Origin: Massilia norwichensis
Lineage (GTDB): Bacteria > Pseudomonadota > Gammaproteobacteria > Burkholderiales > Burkholderiaceae_D
Length of the DNA stretch: 64,000 bases
Assembly (NCBI RefSeq): GCF_024753245.1
Contig: NZ_JANUGX010000002.1
Span: 62,001-126,000 of the forward strand
Direction of reading: 5' to 3'
Shown here: in pieces, positions 25,460 to 34,071 of the stretch
How positions within the stretch are numbered: position 1 is the stretch's first letter
Layout: each line of letters starts with the position of its first letter
The notes under the pieces: model-generated
Seen by the model: the letters and a program-made list of their open reading frames with translations, nothing else
Databases searched by the model: none
Told to the model about the DNA's origin: nothing
Program-made: the position numbers and the translations under genes

Positions 25460-26965
25460 ATGAAGACTGAATACCTGGATCGCATCCGCTGCGAGCGGCT
25501 GCGCAATCGCGTCACCGGTGCTGCCGAAGCGGCAAGCTGGATCAAGGACGGCATGACCGTCGGCATGAGCGGTTTCACCCGCGCCGGCGACGTCAAACTG
25601 GTCCCCGCCGCGCTGGCCGAACGCGCCCGCCGCGAGCCGCTCAAGATCACGCTGCTGACCGGCGCCTCGCTCGGCAACGACACCGACAAGCTGCTCACCG
25701 AAGCAGGCGCACTGGCGCGCCGCATGCCCTTCCAGGTCGACCCGGTGCTGCGCGCCGCCATCAACCGCGGCGAGGTGATGTACATCGACCAGCACCTGTC
25801 CGAGACCGTCGAACAGCTGCGCAGCCGCCACATCAAGCCGGTCGACGTGGCGGTGGTCGAAGCGGTGGCGATCACGGAGTCCGGCGCGATCGTGCCCACC
25901 ACCTCGGTCGGCAACAGCGCCAGCTTCGCGATCCTGGCCGACAAAGTCATCGTCGAGATCAACCTGGCGCACACCACCGGCCTGGAAGGCCTGCACGACA
26001 TCTGGATTCCGAAAAAGCGCCCGCTGCGCGAGCCGATTCCGGTGATGTCGGTCGAGCAGCGCGCCGGCACGCCCGCCATCGAGATCCCGCCCGAGAAGAT
26101 CGTCGCGATCGTGATCACCGACCAGCCGGACAGCACCTCCTCGGTGCTGCCGCCGGACGAGGAAACCGCCGCCATCGCCGGCCACCTGGTGCGCTTCTTC
26201 GAGGACGAGATCCTCAAGGGCCGCCTGACCAGCAGCCTGCTGCCGCTGCAGGCCGGCATCGGCAGCATCGCCAACGCGGTGCTGGCCGGCTTCGTCCACA
26301 GCCCCTTCCATCACCTGACGATGTATTCGGAGGTACTGCAGGACTCGACCTTCGACCTGTTCGACGCCGGCAAGCTGGAATTCGCATCCGGCTCCTCGAT
26401 CACCTTGTCGCCGGAACGCAGCGCGCAGGTATTCCGCGATTTCGACCGCTACCGCGACCGACTGGTGCTGCGTCCGCAGGAAGTGTCGAACCATCCGGAA
26501 GTGATCCGGCGCCTCGGCATCATCGCGATCAACACCGCGCTCGAAGCCGACATCTACGGCAACATCAATTCGACCCACGTCGGCGGCACCCACATGATGA
26601 ACGGCATCGGCGGCTCGGGCGACTTCGCGCGCAACGCCTACCTGTCGGTGTTCGCCACCAAGGCCACGGCCAAGGGCGGCAAAGTCTCCTCGATCGTGCC
26701 GATGGTCTCGCATGTCGACCACACCGAGCACGACGTCGACATCGTCGTCACCGAACTGGGCCTGGCCGACCTGCGCGGCCTGGCCCCGCGCGAGCGTGCC
26801 GAGGTCATCATCGACCGCTGCACCGCCGAACCTTATAAGACCATGCTGCGCGAGTACGTGGCGGAGGCGCAGCAGCGCGGCGGCCAGACCCCGCATGTGC
26901 TGGAAAAGGCATTCGCCTGGCATCAGCGCTACCGCGAGACCGGCTCCATGCTCGCCGGCGATTGA
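25460..26965 (+). CDS. acetyl-CoA hydrolase/succinate-CoA transferase family enzyme
   Basis: A 501-residue class I CoA transferase of the succinate:acetate CoA-transferase (AarC/Cat1) group. Typical blocks: GMSGFTRAGDVK near the start, PLQAGIGSIANAVLAG, the catalytic glutamate in MYSEVLQD (Glu291), GSSITLSPE, NGIGGSGDFARNAYLS and SHVDHTEHDVDIVVTE. It would move CoA between succinate and acetate or a similar acid in the cytoplasm. Follows the bestrophin gene by 19 bases. The exact acceptor needs biochemistry. Confidence 0.93.
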   Translation: MKTEYLDRIRCERLRNRVTGAAEAASWIKDGMTVGMSGFTRAGDVKLVPAALAERARREPLKITLLTGASLGNDTDKLLTEAGALARRMPFQVDPVLRAAINRGEVMYIDQHLSETVEQLRSRHIKPVDVAVVEAVAITESGAIVPTTSVGNSASFAILADKVIVEINLAHTTGLEGLHDIWIPKKRPLREPIPVMSVEQRAGTPAIEIPPEKIVAIVITDQPDSTSSVLPPDEETAAIAGHLVRFFEDEILKGRLTSSLLPLQAGIGSIANAVLAGFVHSPFHHLTMYSEVLQDSTFDLFDAGKLEFASGSSITLSPERSAQVFRDFDRYRDRLVLRPQEVSNHPEVIRRLGIIAINTALEADIYGNINSTHVGGTHMMNGIGGSGDFARNAYLSVFATKATAKGGKVSSIVPMVSHVDHTEHDVDIVVTELGLADLRGLAPRERAEVIIDRCTAEPYKTMLREYVAEAQQRGGQTPHVLEKAFAWHQRYRETGSMLAGD

Positions 26966-26999
26966 CGCGGCGCAGCGGTCTGGTGTGCAATATGCAATC

Positions 27000-27926
27000 A
27001 TGACCGCATTCCGCAAAATCCTCCTTGCCCTCGGCGGCGCCCTCGTCCTCACCCTCGCCGCGATTCCGCTGGCGCGCAACCTGGAGCAGGGCCCGCTCGA
27101 CGCTTCCGCGCGGCGCCAGGCGCCCGGCCAGTTCGTGACGCTGTCGCATGGCATCGTCCACGTGCGCATCGAGGGCCCCGAGCAGGGCCGCCCAGTGGTG
27201 CTGGTGCATGGCTTTTCGGTGCCGAACTACGTGTTCGACAAGACCAGCGCCGACCTGGCGGCGAGCGGTTTCCGCACGATCCGTTTCGACCTGTATGGGC
27301 GCGGCTGGAGCGACCGCCCGGACGTCGTCTACGACCGCGAGCTGTTCGCCAACCAGCTGCTGGAGCTGATGGACACGCTGCAGCTGCCCAGGGCCGACCT
27401 GCTCGGCCTGTCGATGGGGGGCGCCATCGTCGGCCGTTTCACCGCCGAGCATCCGGACCGGGTGCGCAGCCTGGTGCTGGTGGCGCCGCTCAACCAGCCG
27501 CAGGACATCAGCGTGATGGCCTGGCCGGGCGTGGGCGAGTGGCTGATGCGTTCCTGGTACCTGCCGAAGCTGGCCGGCAGCCAGCTCGAAGACTTCCCGC
27601 ATCCCGAACGCGTGCCCGGCTGGGCCGAGCGCTTTCAGCCGCAGATGCGCTACGACGGTTTTGGCCGCGCGATTCTATCGAGCATGCGACATGTGATCAC
27701 GGCATCTTCGCTGCCGGATTTCGAAAAGGTCGGCAAGGCCGGGCTGCCGGTGCTGCTGGTCTGGGGCGAGGCGGACAAGACCGTGCCGTTTGCCCAGCAT
27801 GCCGCGGTCCAGCGCGCGATCCCGCAGGCGCAGTTCTTTTCGCTGCCGGCGACCGGGCACCTGCCGGTGGTCGAGGAGCCGGAGCTGACCGATCCGCAGA
27901 TTGCGGCTTTCCTCGGCAGGCACTGA
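27000..27926 (+). CDS. alpha/beta hydrolase
   Basis: A 308-residue alpha/beta hydrolase with an N-terminal hydrophobic segment (LLALGGALVLTLAAIPLA), probably a signal anchor. The oxyanion region is VLVHGFSVPN, the nucleophile elbow GLSMGG, the acid in WGEADKTVPF and the His in TGHLPVVEEP. The ATG at 27000 lies 34 bases after the CoA-transferase stop. Substrate unknown; it resembles lipase/haloperoxidase-like members. Its last 230 bases overlap, in antisense, the C-terminal coding part of the ParB-like gene. Confidence 0.85.
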   Translation: MTAFRKILLALGGALVLTLAAIPLARNLEQGPLDASARRQAPGQFVTLSHGIVHVRIEGPEQGRPVVLVHGFSVPNYVFDKTSADLAASGFRTIRFDLYGRGWSDRPDVVYDRELFANQLLELMDTLQLPRADLLGLSMGGAIVGRFTAEHPDRVRSLVLVAPLNQPQDISVMAWPGVGEWLMRSWYLPKLAGSQLEDFPHPERVPGWAERFQPQMRYDGFGRAILSSMRHVITASSLPDFEKVGKAGLPVLLVWGEADKTVPFAQHAAVQRAIPQAQFFSLPATGHLPVVEEPELTDPQIAAFLGRH

Positions 27927-28320
27927 GACCGGTCCCTGCTGCCAGCCAGGTTCGGGCAATCTTGCGGGGCACCTTGATCAGCTCATCTTCGGCAAATAGC
28001 GCGCACATGCGGTGAAAGCCGTCGGCAATGATCAAGGATGCGCCATCTTTCTGACGCACGAGCAGGATGGGGCCGAGCGCCTCGCCGTCGCGGATTTGCT
28101 GTTGCTGGCGGCCCCAGTCAAAGGCGGCGACTTCCGACATCGGCGTGCGCGAGGCACGCAAGATATCTTTGGCCGGGTATTCCGACATCGGTGCGGCGCG
28201 CAATTTCCGTAACAGCTTGCGGCATTTACGTGGCTTGAACAGCAAGCTCAAATACCTTTCCGCGGAAACGTAGTCGTTGTCGATGGGGGTGCTCAGCCAA
28301 TTGATCTTGGGTTGTTCCAT
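27697..28320 (-). CDS. ParB-like domain protein with antisense C-terminal extension
   Basis: A 207-codon frame whose first about 125 residues look real: MEQPKINWLSTPIDNDYVSAE, a Lys/Arg-rich helix, and a ParB-like nuclease-fold core with the motif IIADGFHRMCAL. From about residue 132 the frame lies opposite the alpha/beta hydrolase and becomes a Pro/Ala/Arg-rich string typical of a shadow frame. The ancestral stop codon near the domain end has probably been lost, leaving a read-through tail. There is no parA nearby, so this is not a partition gene. Function unknown. Confidence 0.55.
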   Translation of the reverse strand: MEQPKINWLSTPIDNDYVSAERYLSLLFKPRKCRKLLRKLRAAPMSEYPAKDILRASRTPMSEVAAFDWGRQQQQIRDGEALGPILLVRQKDGASLIIADGFHRMCALFAEDELIKVPRKIARTWLAAGTGLSACRGKPQSADRSAPAPRPPAGARSPAAKRTAPAGSRAGPRHAGQTARSCPPRPRPAAPAARPCRPFRNPAAKMP

Positions 28321-28508
28321 GGTCTATGTTTGTCAAAAAACGCCTGGCTAATCTACTCCATCGTTGGCCTTGTGCGCGCTCCCTTGGGCTCAGGCAGTTA
28401 CAGCGTCAAGCAGCACGATAGAGCGTGCTCTCGGTTGCAGCGCAACAAATTATCTCTTAACATACCCCTTAATGATGCTTTTAATGCAACTTTTTGAGGG
28501 GTATTGCT

Positions 28509-29594
28509 TTGCGTCCTGTTCCCTACGCGTCAGATGTCGAAACAGTTTCTGAAGACGAGGCGCGCCTTACCGGTGAGATCGTCGCACAGATGGCGGCCAC
28601 CAACCGCTGCGCTTTCGAGCGTCACCGCCACGCAATCCGCGACGCCCATGCCAAGTCGAATGGACTTCTGGTTGGCGAACTGGAGGTGCATGCGGATCTG
28701 CCGCCCGAGCTGCGCCAAGGGATCTTCGCCGAGGCGCGCACTTACCACGTTGTCGCGCGCCTGTCCTCGGCGCCCGGCGACATCCACTCCGACAAGATCC
28801 CGGCGCCACGTGGCTTCGCGCTCAAGGTGATGGGCGTGGAGGGCGAGCGCCTGTCGCCCGACATCGCCGGCGCCAACCAGGATTTCCTGATGGTGAACTT
28901 CCCGGTGCTCGCCTTCGGCACCATCCCCAAGTACAAGCAGATGCTGGCACTGCTCGAAGCCAACGCACATGCGCCGGATACCTTCCAACGGCTGGTGGCC
29001 GGCACCGCGCGCGGCGCGAAAGAGCTGGTGCAGGCGCTGGGCATGGAACCGGGCGCCACGCTCGAAGGCCTGGCCCGCGACAACCACCATCCGCTCGGCG
29101 AGACTTACCACACGCAGGCGGCGATCCGCTTCGGCGACTACATTGCCAAGCTCGCGCTCGCGCCCAGGTCCGCAGAGGTGCGCGCGCTGGCCGGCCAGCC
29201 GCTGAGCGAGGTGCACGACGCCTGCATGCGCGACGCCGTCAGCGCCTTCTTTGCCGAACATGGCGCCGAATACGAACTGTCGGCGCAGCTGTGCGTTGAC
29301 CTGGCGGCGATGCCGGTCGAGGACGCCGCCGTACGGTGGAGCGAGGAGCGCTCCCCGCACCGCCCCATCGCCACGCTGCGCTTCCCCCCACAGCCCACTG
29401 CGACGCCGCAGCGCCAGGTGTATGGCGACGACATCCTTTCCTTCAACCCCTGGAACGGCATCCAGGCGCACCGGCCGCTGGGCGGCATCATGCGCATCCG
29501 GCGTGCAGCCTACGAGCGTTCGAGCGCGTATCGCCATGCGATGAACGCGCGACCACGCACGGAGCCATCACAGCCTTCCGATATCCCAGACTGA
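28509..29594 (+). CDS. catalase-family heme protein (catalase-like, short form)
   Basis: Catalase-fold protein of about 361 residues, shorter than true catalases (about 480 or more) and like the SrpA/mini-catalase group. The probable distal His is in RDAHAKSNG (His47), followed by GELEVHADLPPELRQGIF and the PRGFALKVMGV block. The proximal ligand motif RxxxY is present (Arg331, Tyr335). The start is taken as TTG at 28509 because GAGGGG lies 7 bases upstream; a TTG at 28494 is the alternative. Peroxide, organic hydroperoxide or fatty-acid peroxide are possible substrates. First gene of a three-gene operon with an unknown protein and a DyP peroxidase. Confidence 0.82.
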   Translation: MRPVPYASDVETVSEDEARLTGEIVAQMAATNRCAFERHRHAIRDAHAKSNGLLVGELEVHADLPPELRQGIFAEARTYHVVARLSSAPGDIHSDKIPAPRGFALKVMGVEGERLSPDIAGANQDFLMVNFPVLAFGTIPKYKQMLALLEANAHAPDTFQRLVAGTARGAKELVQALGMEPGATLEGLARDNHHPLGETYHTQAAIRFGDYIAKLALAPRSAEVRALAGQPLSEVHDACMRDAVSAFFAEHGAEYELSAQLCVDLAAMPVEDAAVRWSEERSPHRPIATLRFPPQPTATPQRQVYGDDILSFNPWNGIQAHRPLGGIMRIRRAAYERSSAYRHAMNARPRTEPSQPSDIPD

Positions 29595-29606
29595 GGAACC
29601 CGAACC

Positions 29607-30305
29607 ATGACCGACAAGACCACCGACCCACGCCTGGACGACGAAACCTGGCTGCAGGAAGTCCGGCGCCGCATCGATGCGGTGGCGCACGACGCGCCGC
29701 ATCTCGCCAAGATCGCACTTGAAGCGATGGTGCGCAAGCACAATCCCGACCTGAAGGGCAGCGCCAAATCGGCGGGGCGCGCGGGCAAGCAGTCCGGCAA
29801 CGTGTCCGAACTGACCGCGATCGCGCCGCTCAAGCCGGGCGGCGCCGACCGTCTGCGTCGCATCTTCGATCTCACCAACGGCAATATGGATGGCGCCCAG
29901 CGTGTCTCCACCTTGCACGACATGCGCTTCGTCTTCTTCGACAACGACACCCGAATCCTGTTTGCTACCACCTATGACGGCGACTGGGACAGCTATATCA
30001 ATGACTTCGCGACCAAGATTCCGGAACTGATGGACCTGCTGTTCGCGAACGTGGAAGGCTGGCCGGGCATCGCCAGCCCGCAGGTGAAAGACTTCATCGC
30101 ATCGCACCAGATCGATGCCGCCGGCTGGTTTGTCGCCAACCCGCAGGTGACCGTGGTCGACACCCGCCGCTACCAGCGTATGGAAAAGGCGCTGGATACC
30201 TTCTTCGACGCCATGGCCGCGCATCCGCCTACGGACGAGGCGACACGCAAGGCGCTGGACACGCTCAGCGCCACGATCTCGCAGCCGGAAGGAGTCGATT
30301 ACTGA
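29607..30305 (+). CDS. uncharacterised protein of the catalase-like/DyP operon
   Basis: A 232-residue soluble protein with no signal peptide, no cysteines and no membrane segment. Residues 1-70 are a charged helical region. The core (about 75-200) contains STLHDMRFVFFDNDTRILFATTYDGDWDSYINDFATKI, which resembles a ferredoxin-like beta-alpha-beta unit of the kind used in DyP peroxidases, but no heme-ligand motif is visible. It lies 12 bases after the catalase-like stop and its own stop is 1 base before the DyP start, so translation is tightly coupled. Function unknown. Confidence 0.75.
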   Translation: MTDKTTDPRLDDETWLQEVRRRIDAVAHDAPHLAKIALEAMVRKHNPDLKGSAKSAGRAGKQSGNVSELTAIAPLKPGGADRLRRIFDLTNGNMDGAQRVSTLHDMRFVFFDNDTRILFATTYDGDWDSYINDFATKIPELMDLLFANVEGWPGIASPQVKDFIASHQIDAAGWFVANPQVTVVDTRRYQRMEKALDTFFDAMAAHPPTDEATRKALDTLSATISQPEGVDY

Positions 30306-30306
30306 C

Positions 30307-31683
30307 ATGGGCCTGCTCAACGATTTGAAGGCGCGCTTCCAGCGCGAACGGGTGACGCTGGCTCTGGACGACATCCAGGCCCTGATCCTGCGTTCGCGTC
30401 CCGAACCCTATGTCGGCATCCACGCGATGCTGCATTTCGACGATGCGGAAGGAGGACGCGACCTTGTGCGCCGCCTGGCCGCCCATATCCCTTCCGCAGC
30501 CGGTTGGACCGACGACCGCGACGCCTGGACCGGTGCCGCACTCAGCTTCCAAGGCTTAAAGGCCCTGGGCCTGCCGGAGGCCTCGCTCAAGAGTTTTCCG
30601 CTGCCCTTCCAGCAAGGCATGGCGGCGCGCGCCGAACAGTTGCGCGACGTCGACGTCAATGCGCCCGAACACTGGGACGAAGCGTTCCGCCCCGGCGCCT
30701 GCCATCTAGCGCTGACGATCTATGCGCGCGACGCCGCCGCGCTCGAAACGGCGCGCACCAAGGCCATGGACGAACTGGCGCGCTCGCACGGTGTAACCTT
30801 GGTCGGCACCCACGCATTTGGCGCCGATGCCGATGCCAAAAACCCCTTCGGCTTCCGCGATTCGATTTCGCAGCCCGCGGTTGCCGGTAGCGGCGTCGAT
30901 GCGCTACCGGGGCAGGAGCGCGCGATCGCGGCCGGTGAATTCATCCTCGGTGAGAACAGCGAGACCGGGGCCCCGGTGGCGATGCCGGATCCGCCCGAAC
31001 TGGGACGCAACGGTTCTTTCGTGGTGCTGCGCAAGTACGCCAGCCAGGTCGGCGCGTTCAACGACTTCGTGCGCAGCCATGCCGCCAATGAATCCGATGA
31101 AGAGCTGCTAGCGGCCAAGCTGGTCGGCCGCTGGCGCAGCGGGGCGCCCCTGATCCTCGCGCCCGAGCGCGACGATCCGGAACTGGGCGCCGACCCGGCC
31201 CGCAACAACGATTTCGATTTTTCGAAGGACCCGCGCGGCTTCGTCTGCCCGCACGCGTCCCACATGCGGCGCCTGAATCCGCGCGACAGCAAGCTGACGA
31301 TCCTGACCGACGTGAACATCCACCGCATCATCCGGCGCTCCTCCACCTTCGGCCCCAAATGGAGCCGCGAGGTGTCGGCGGCCGACGATGCGCGCGGCGA
31401 GCGCGGCATCTTCTTCATCTTCATCAGCGCGCGCGCCTATGACACCATCGAGTTCCTTCAACAGGAGTGGGTCAACCGCGGCAATTTCATCGACCTGGGC
31501 ACCGAGCGCGACGCCATCGTTGGCCTGCACGAGACGCCAGGCAGTTTCACGCTGCCGCAGTCACCAGTGCGGCGCCGGCTGGACGGCGTGACCACATTCA
31601 ACCGGCTGAAGGGCGGCGAGTACCTGTTCATGCCCTCGCTGGCCGCGCTACGCTGGATCGGCGAGGCCGGCTGGACACGCTAG
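30307..31683 (+). CDS. DyP-type heme peroxidase
   Basis: Dye-decolourising peroxidase of 458 residues. The distal motif is GFRDS (residues 182-186; Asp185 is the catalytic aspartate, and Ser replaces the final Gly of the usual GxxDG). The proximal heme ligand is in HASHMRRLNPRD (probably His319), followed by RRSSTFGP. No Tat or Sec signal is visible, so it should be cytoplasmic or encapsulated. The start at 30307 is 1 base from the upstream stop. With the catalase-like protein it forms a heme-based peroxide module. A terminator follows 47 bases after the stop. Confidence 0.9.
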   Translation: MGLLNDLKARFQRERVTLALDDIQALILRSRPEPYVGIHAMLHFDDAEGGRDLVRRLAAHIPSAAGWTDDRDAWTGAALSFQGLKALGLPEASLKSFPLPFQQGMAARAEQLRDVDVNAPEHWDEAFRPGACHLALTIYARDAAALETARTKAMDELARSHGVTLVGTHAFGADADAKNPFGFRDSISQPAVAGSGVDALPGQERAIAAGEFILGENSETGAPVAMPDPPELGRNGSFVVLRKYASQVGAFNDFVRSHAANESDEELLAAKLVGRWRSGAPLILAPERDDPELGADPARNNDFDFSKDPRGFVCPHASHMRRLNPRDSKLTILTDVNIHRIIRRSSTFGPKWSREVSAADDARGERGIFFIFISARAYDTIEFLQQEWVNRGNFIDLGTERDAIVGLHETPGSFTLPQSPVRRRLDGVTTFNRLKGGEYLFMPSLAALRWIGEAGWTR

Positions 31684-31730
31684 CAGTCAGCAGCCGAGCT
31701 CGCGCGGCAGCTAACCCAAAACACATAAAA

Positions 31731-31756
31731 AACACCAGCCCGCAGGCTGGTGTTTT
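31731..31756 (+). terminator. Rho-independent terminator of the DyP operon
   Basis: Stem AACACCAGCC / GGCTGGTGTT with a 4-base loop and a following TT, preceded by an A-run, so it may also end the leftward Ser/Gly gene. Confidence 0.82.
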
Positions 31757-31784
31757 CTATTGCGAAGACAGCGCGCGTGGCCGA

Positions 31785-32492
31785 TCAGTAGCCGCGGCCG
31801 CCAGTGCCGCCGGCGCCACCGCTGGTGGTGCTGGTGCCGGTGGTGCCGGTGCCGGTCGTGCCGGTGGCGCTGGTGCCGGTGCCCGAACCCGAGCCGGTGC
31901 CGGTCATGCCGGACGAGCTGGTGCCCGAGGAGCCGGTGCTGCCGCTCATGCCGCTGGTGCCGGTCGAGCCGGAGCCCATCGAGCCGCTGCTGCCCGAGGT
32001 GCCGCTCGAACCGCTGCTGCCCGAGGAGCCGGTGCCCATGCTGCCGCTACCCGAGGTGCCGCTGGTGCCCGACGAACCGGAGCCCATGGTGCCGCTGCCC
32101 GAGGTGCCGCTCGAACCCGACGAGCCGCTGGTGCCCATGCTGCCGCTGCCCGAGGTACCGCTCGAACCCGACGAGCTGGAACCGGAGCCGCCGGAGCCGC
32201 TGCTGCTGCCGGACGAGCCGCTGGTGCCGCCCATGCTGCCGCTCGACGAGCTGCCCGAGCTGCCGCTCGAACCGCCGCTGCTCGAGCCCGAGCTGCTGCT
32301 GTGTTTCTTCGACTTCTTCTTGCTCGACTTCTGGGTCGACGAGCTGCCGCTGCCCTGGTCGGATTGCGAGCTGGCGCTGGTGCCGCCAGTGGAGGAGCTG
32401 CCGCTCGTTTGTGCCTGCGCATTCATGGTACCGAACATTGCCATTGCAACGGAAGCGCCCAGCAGGCCTTTCAGCAATTTATTCATTTTCAT
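31785..32492 (-). CDS. exported Ser/Gly/Thr-rich repeat protein
   Basis: A 235-residue protein with a clear signal peptide (KLLKGLLGASVAMAMFGTMNAQAQ). The mature part is nearly all Ser, Gly and Thr with regularly spaced Met (SGSMGTSGSSGSSGTSG-type repeats); a short basic patch KKKSKKH lies around residue 58. No folded domain is expected. AGGAG precedes the ATG at 32492. It could be a surface, matrix or stress-related disordered protein; nothing in the sequence fixes a role. The first residues after the signal peptide carry Gln/Thr/Ser. Confidence 0.72.
   Translation of the reverse strand: MKMNKLLKGLLGASVAMAMFGTMNAQAQTSGSSSTGGTSASSQSDQGSGSSSTQKSSKKKSKKHSSSSGSSSGGSSGSSGSSSSGSMGGTSGSSGSSSGSGGSGSSSSGSSGTSGSGSMGTSGSSGSSGTSGSGTMGSGSSGTSGTSGSGSMGTGSSGSSGSSGTSGSSGSMGSGSTGTSGMSGSTGSSGTSSSGMTGTGSGSGTGTSATGTTGTGTTGTSTTSGGAGGTGGRGY
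31900..32290. repeat. degenerate tandem repeats within the Ser/Gly gene
   Basis: Imperfect repeats of roughly 50-60 bases built from GAGGTGCCGCT, CCCGACGAGCCG and GTGCCCATG blocks run through the mature coding part. They encode the SGSMGTSGSSG-like motif and would favour length change by slippage or recombination. Confidence 0.6.
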
Positions 32493-32660
32493 GTCGATCT
32501 CCTAATGTATATGGGGCAAAAAACTCAACAATATCAACAAGATGCATTGAGGGTTCGCAGTGTAGAACGGTCGCGGCAAAGGGTGCGCGCGTTAGCCGCG
32601 CGGCAAACTTTATGAACAATAAAATGACAGCTTCATACGCACCAAGCCCTTGATACGACA

Positions 32661-32686
32661 AGAAAAACGCCGGGCAAGCCGGCGTT
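32661..32686 (-). terminator. Rho-independent terminator of the serine hydrolase gene
   Basis: On the minus strand the stem AACGCCGG / CCGGCGTT with a 5-base loop is followed by a T-run, just after the stop at 32690. Confidence 0.8.
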
Positions 32687-32689
32687 GTT

Positions 32690-33964
32690 TCAATGCGTCG
32701 CAGCCACCGCGTTCGAGCCCGGCGGCGCCTGCAGTCCGACGGCCTCGGCAGCCAGCGTGCCCAGCCTGGTGTACATCTCCAGGACATTGCTCTTGTCGTC
32801 CGGATAGACCCGGTTCGACAACAGCACGTAGAAGCTGCGCGAGCCCGGATCGATCCACAGCACGCAGCCGGTAAAGCCCGTGTGGCCATAGCTGCCGACC
32901 GGGAACACGGTGCCGCGCGGGCGCACCGCGTACGGCGAATTGATGTCCATGCCCATGCCGCGCAGCGCTTCGATGCCGGCCGGCGATTGCACGGTGCTCA
33001 AGAGGCGCACGCTGTCCGCGCTGAGAATACGCACGCCATCCAGTTCGCCGCCGCGCAGCAGCATGCGGGCATAGCGCGCGACGTCGCCGGCGGTGGTGAA
33101 CACGCCGGCCGATCCGGCCACGCCGTCCATGCGGCGCGCGGTCGGATCGTGCACCACGCCCTGCAGCAGCTGGCCGGCTGCGAGGTCGCCGTGCGCCGAG
33201 ACCTCAGCGGCGCCGCCCTTCTGCGTCGGCGCGATCGATGCCACTGCGCGGCTGTCGAGGCGGCGCAGCGGCACATAGCCGGTATCGCGCATCTTCAGGG
33301 GTTCGAAGATGCGGGTGCGCGCAAATTCGGCGAGCGGCATGCCGGACGCCTTCTGCACCAGCTGGCCCAGCAGGATGTAGTTGATGTCCGAGTAGCGGAA
33401 GAACGTGCCGGGCGGATGCGTGACCACCTGTTTGCAGGCCAGATCGTGGGCTGCGGCATCGCCGTGCCAGGCCGGTTTGGCAGGCAGCCCGGCGGGCAGG
33501 CCCGAGCTGTGGGTCAGCAGGTGACGGATCGTGATGCTCTCCTTGCCGCCGTTCGCGCATTCCGGAAAGTAATCCACCAGCTTCGCTTCCAGATCGATCC
33601 TGCCCTCTTCCGCGAGTTTGAGCACCGAGGGCGCGGTGGCCAGCACCTTGCTCAGCGAAGCGGCGTCGAACACGGTGGCGGTGCCGACCGCTTGCGCATC
33701 GGCTTCATAGCTGAGCTTTCCATAGGCTTTCTCGTAGACCGCGCCTTCGTGCTCGAGGTGCACCACGGCCCCCGGCAGCTTGCGCGCGGCGATGGCTTCG
33801 TTCAGGGTGGCGTCGATCTGCGGCAGGCGCGCAGCATCCAGGCGCGCTGCCGGGGCCGGCAGGGCATCCGGCGCAACGCGTCCGTGGATGCAGCCGCTGA
33901 GCAAGGCAGTGACACAGGCCGCGGTGAGCAAGGAACGGCGGAACGGGAGCGTGGAGCGAGTCAT
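32690..33964 (-). CDS. class C beta-lactamase-family serine hydrolase, lipoprotein
   Basis: A 424-residue penicillin-binding-like serine hydrolase. The start at 33964 gives a lipoprotein signal ([14 protein letters not shown]). The nucleophile motif SxxK is in [11 protein letters not shown], the Tyr motif in [13 protein letters not shown] and the third motif in [15 protein letters not shown] and [13 protein letters not shown] are common in the EstB/D-aminopeptidase-like group. Probably an envelope esterase or peptidase rather than a true beta-lactamase. An upstream extension to 34033 has no supporting features. A terminator follows directly. Confidence 0.85.
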   Translation of the reverse strand: MTRSTLPFRRSLLTAACVTALLSGCIHGRVAPDALPAPAARLDAARLPQIDATLNEAIAARKLPGAVVHLEHEGAVYEKAYGKLSYEADAQAVGTATVFDAASLSKVLATAPSVLKLAEEGRIDLEAKLVDYFPECANGGKESITIRHLLTHSSGLPAGLPAKPAWHGDAAAHDLACKQVVTHPPGTFFRYSDINYILLGQLVQKASGMPLAEFARTRIFEPLKMRDTGYVPLRRLDSRAVASIAPTQKGGAAEVSAHGDLAAGQLLQGVVHDPTARRMDGVAGSAGVFTTAGDVARYARMLLRGGELDGVRILSADSVRLLSTVQSPAGIEALRGMGMDINSPYAVRPRGTVFPVGSYGHTGFTGCVLWIDPGSRSFYVLLSNRVYPDDKSNVLEMYTRLGTLAAEAVGLQAPPGSNAVAATH

Positions 33965-34071
33965 GGGCTGGTCTTGGCAAAATTGAACGAATGCATCATA
34001 GGCAGCGACCCAGACGGGGTCAAGCGGGGGCACGTTCGGCGAGATTCATGCGAACGGCGTATCATGGACCC

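Noticed and set aside
28420..28431. AGAGCGTGCTCT palindrome upstream of the catalase-like gene
   Set aside because: Short and about 80 bases from the start; it could be an operator but nothing else supports it, so it is not listed as a feature.
31804..32505. 233-codon Pro/Glu/Leu/Val-rich frame on the plus strand
   Set aside because: It is the mirror image of the Ser/Gly repeat gene, has no ribosome binding site, and its composition follows from reading the repeated codons backwards. The minus-strand frame has a signal peptide and AGGAG.
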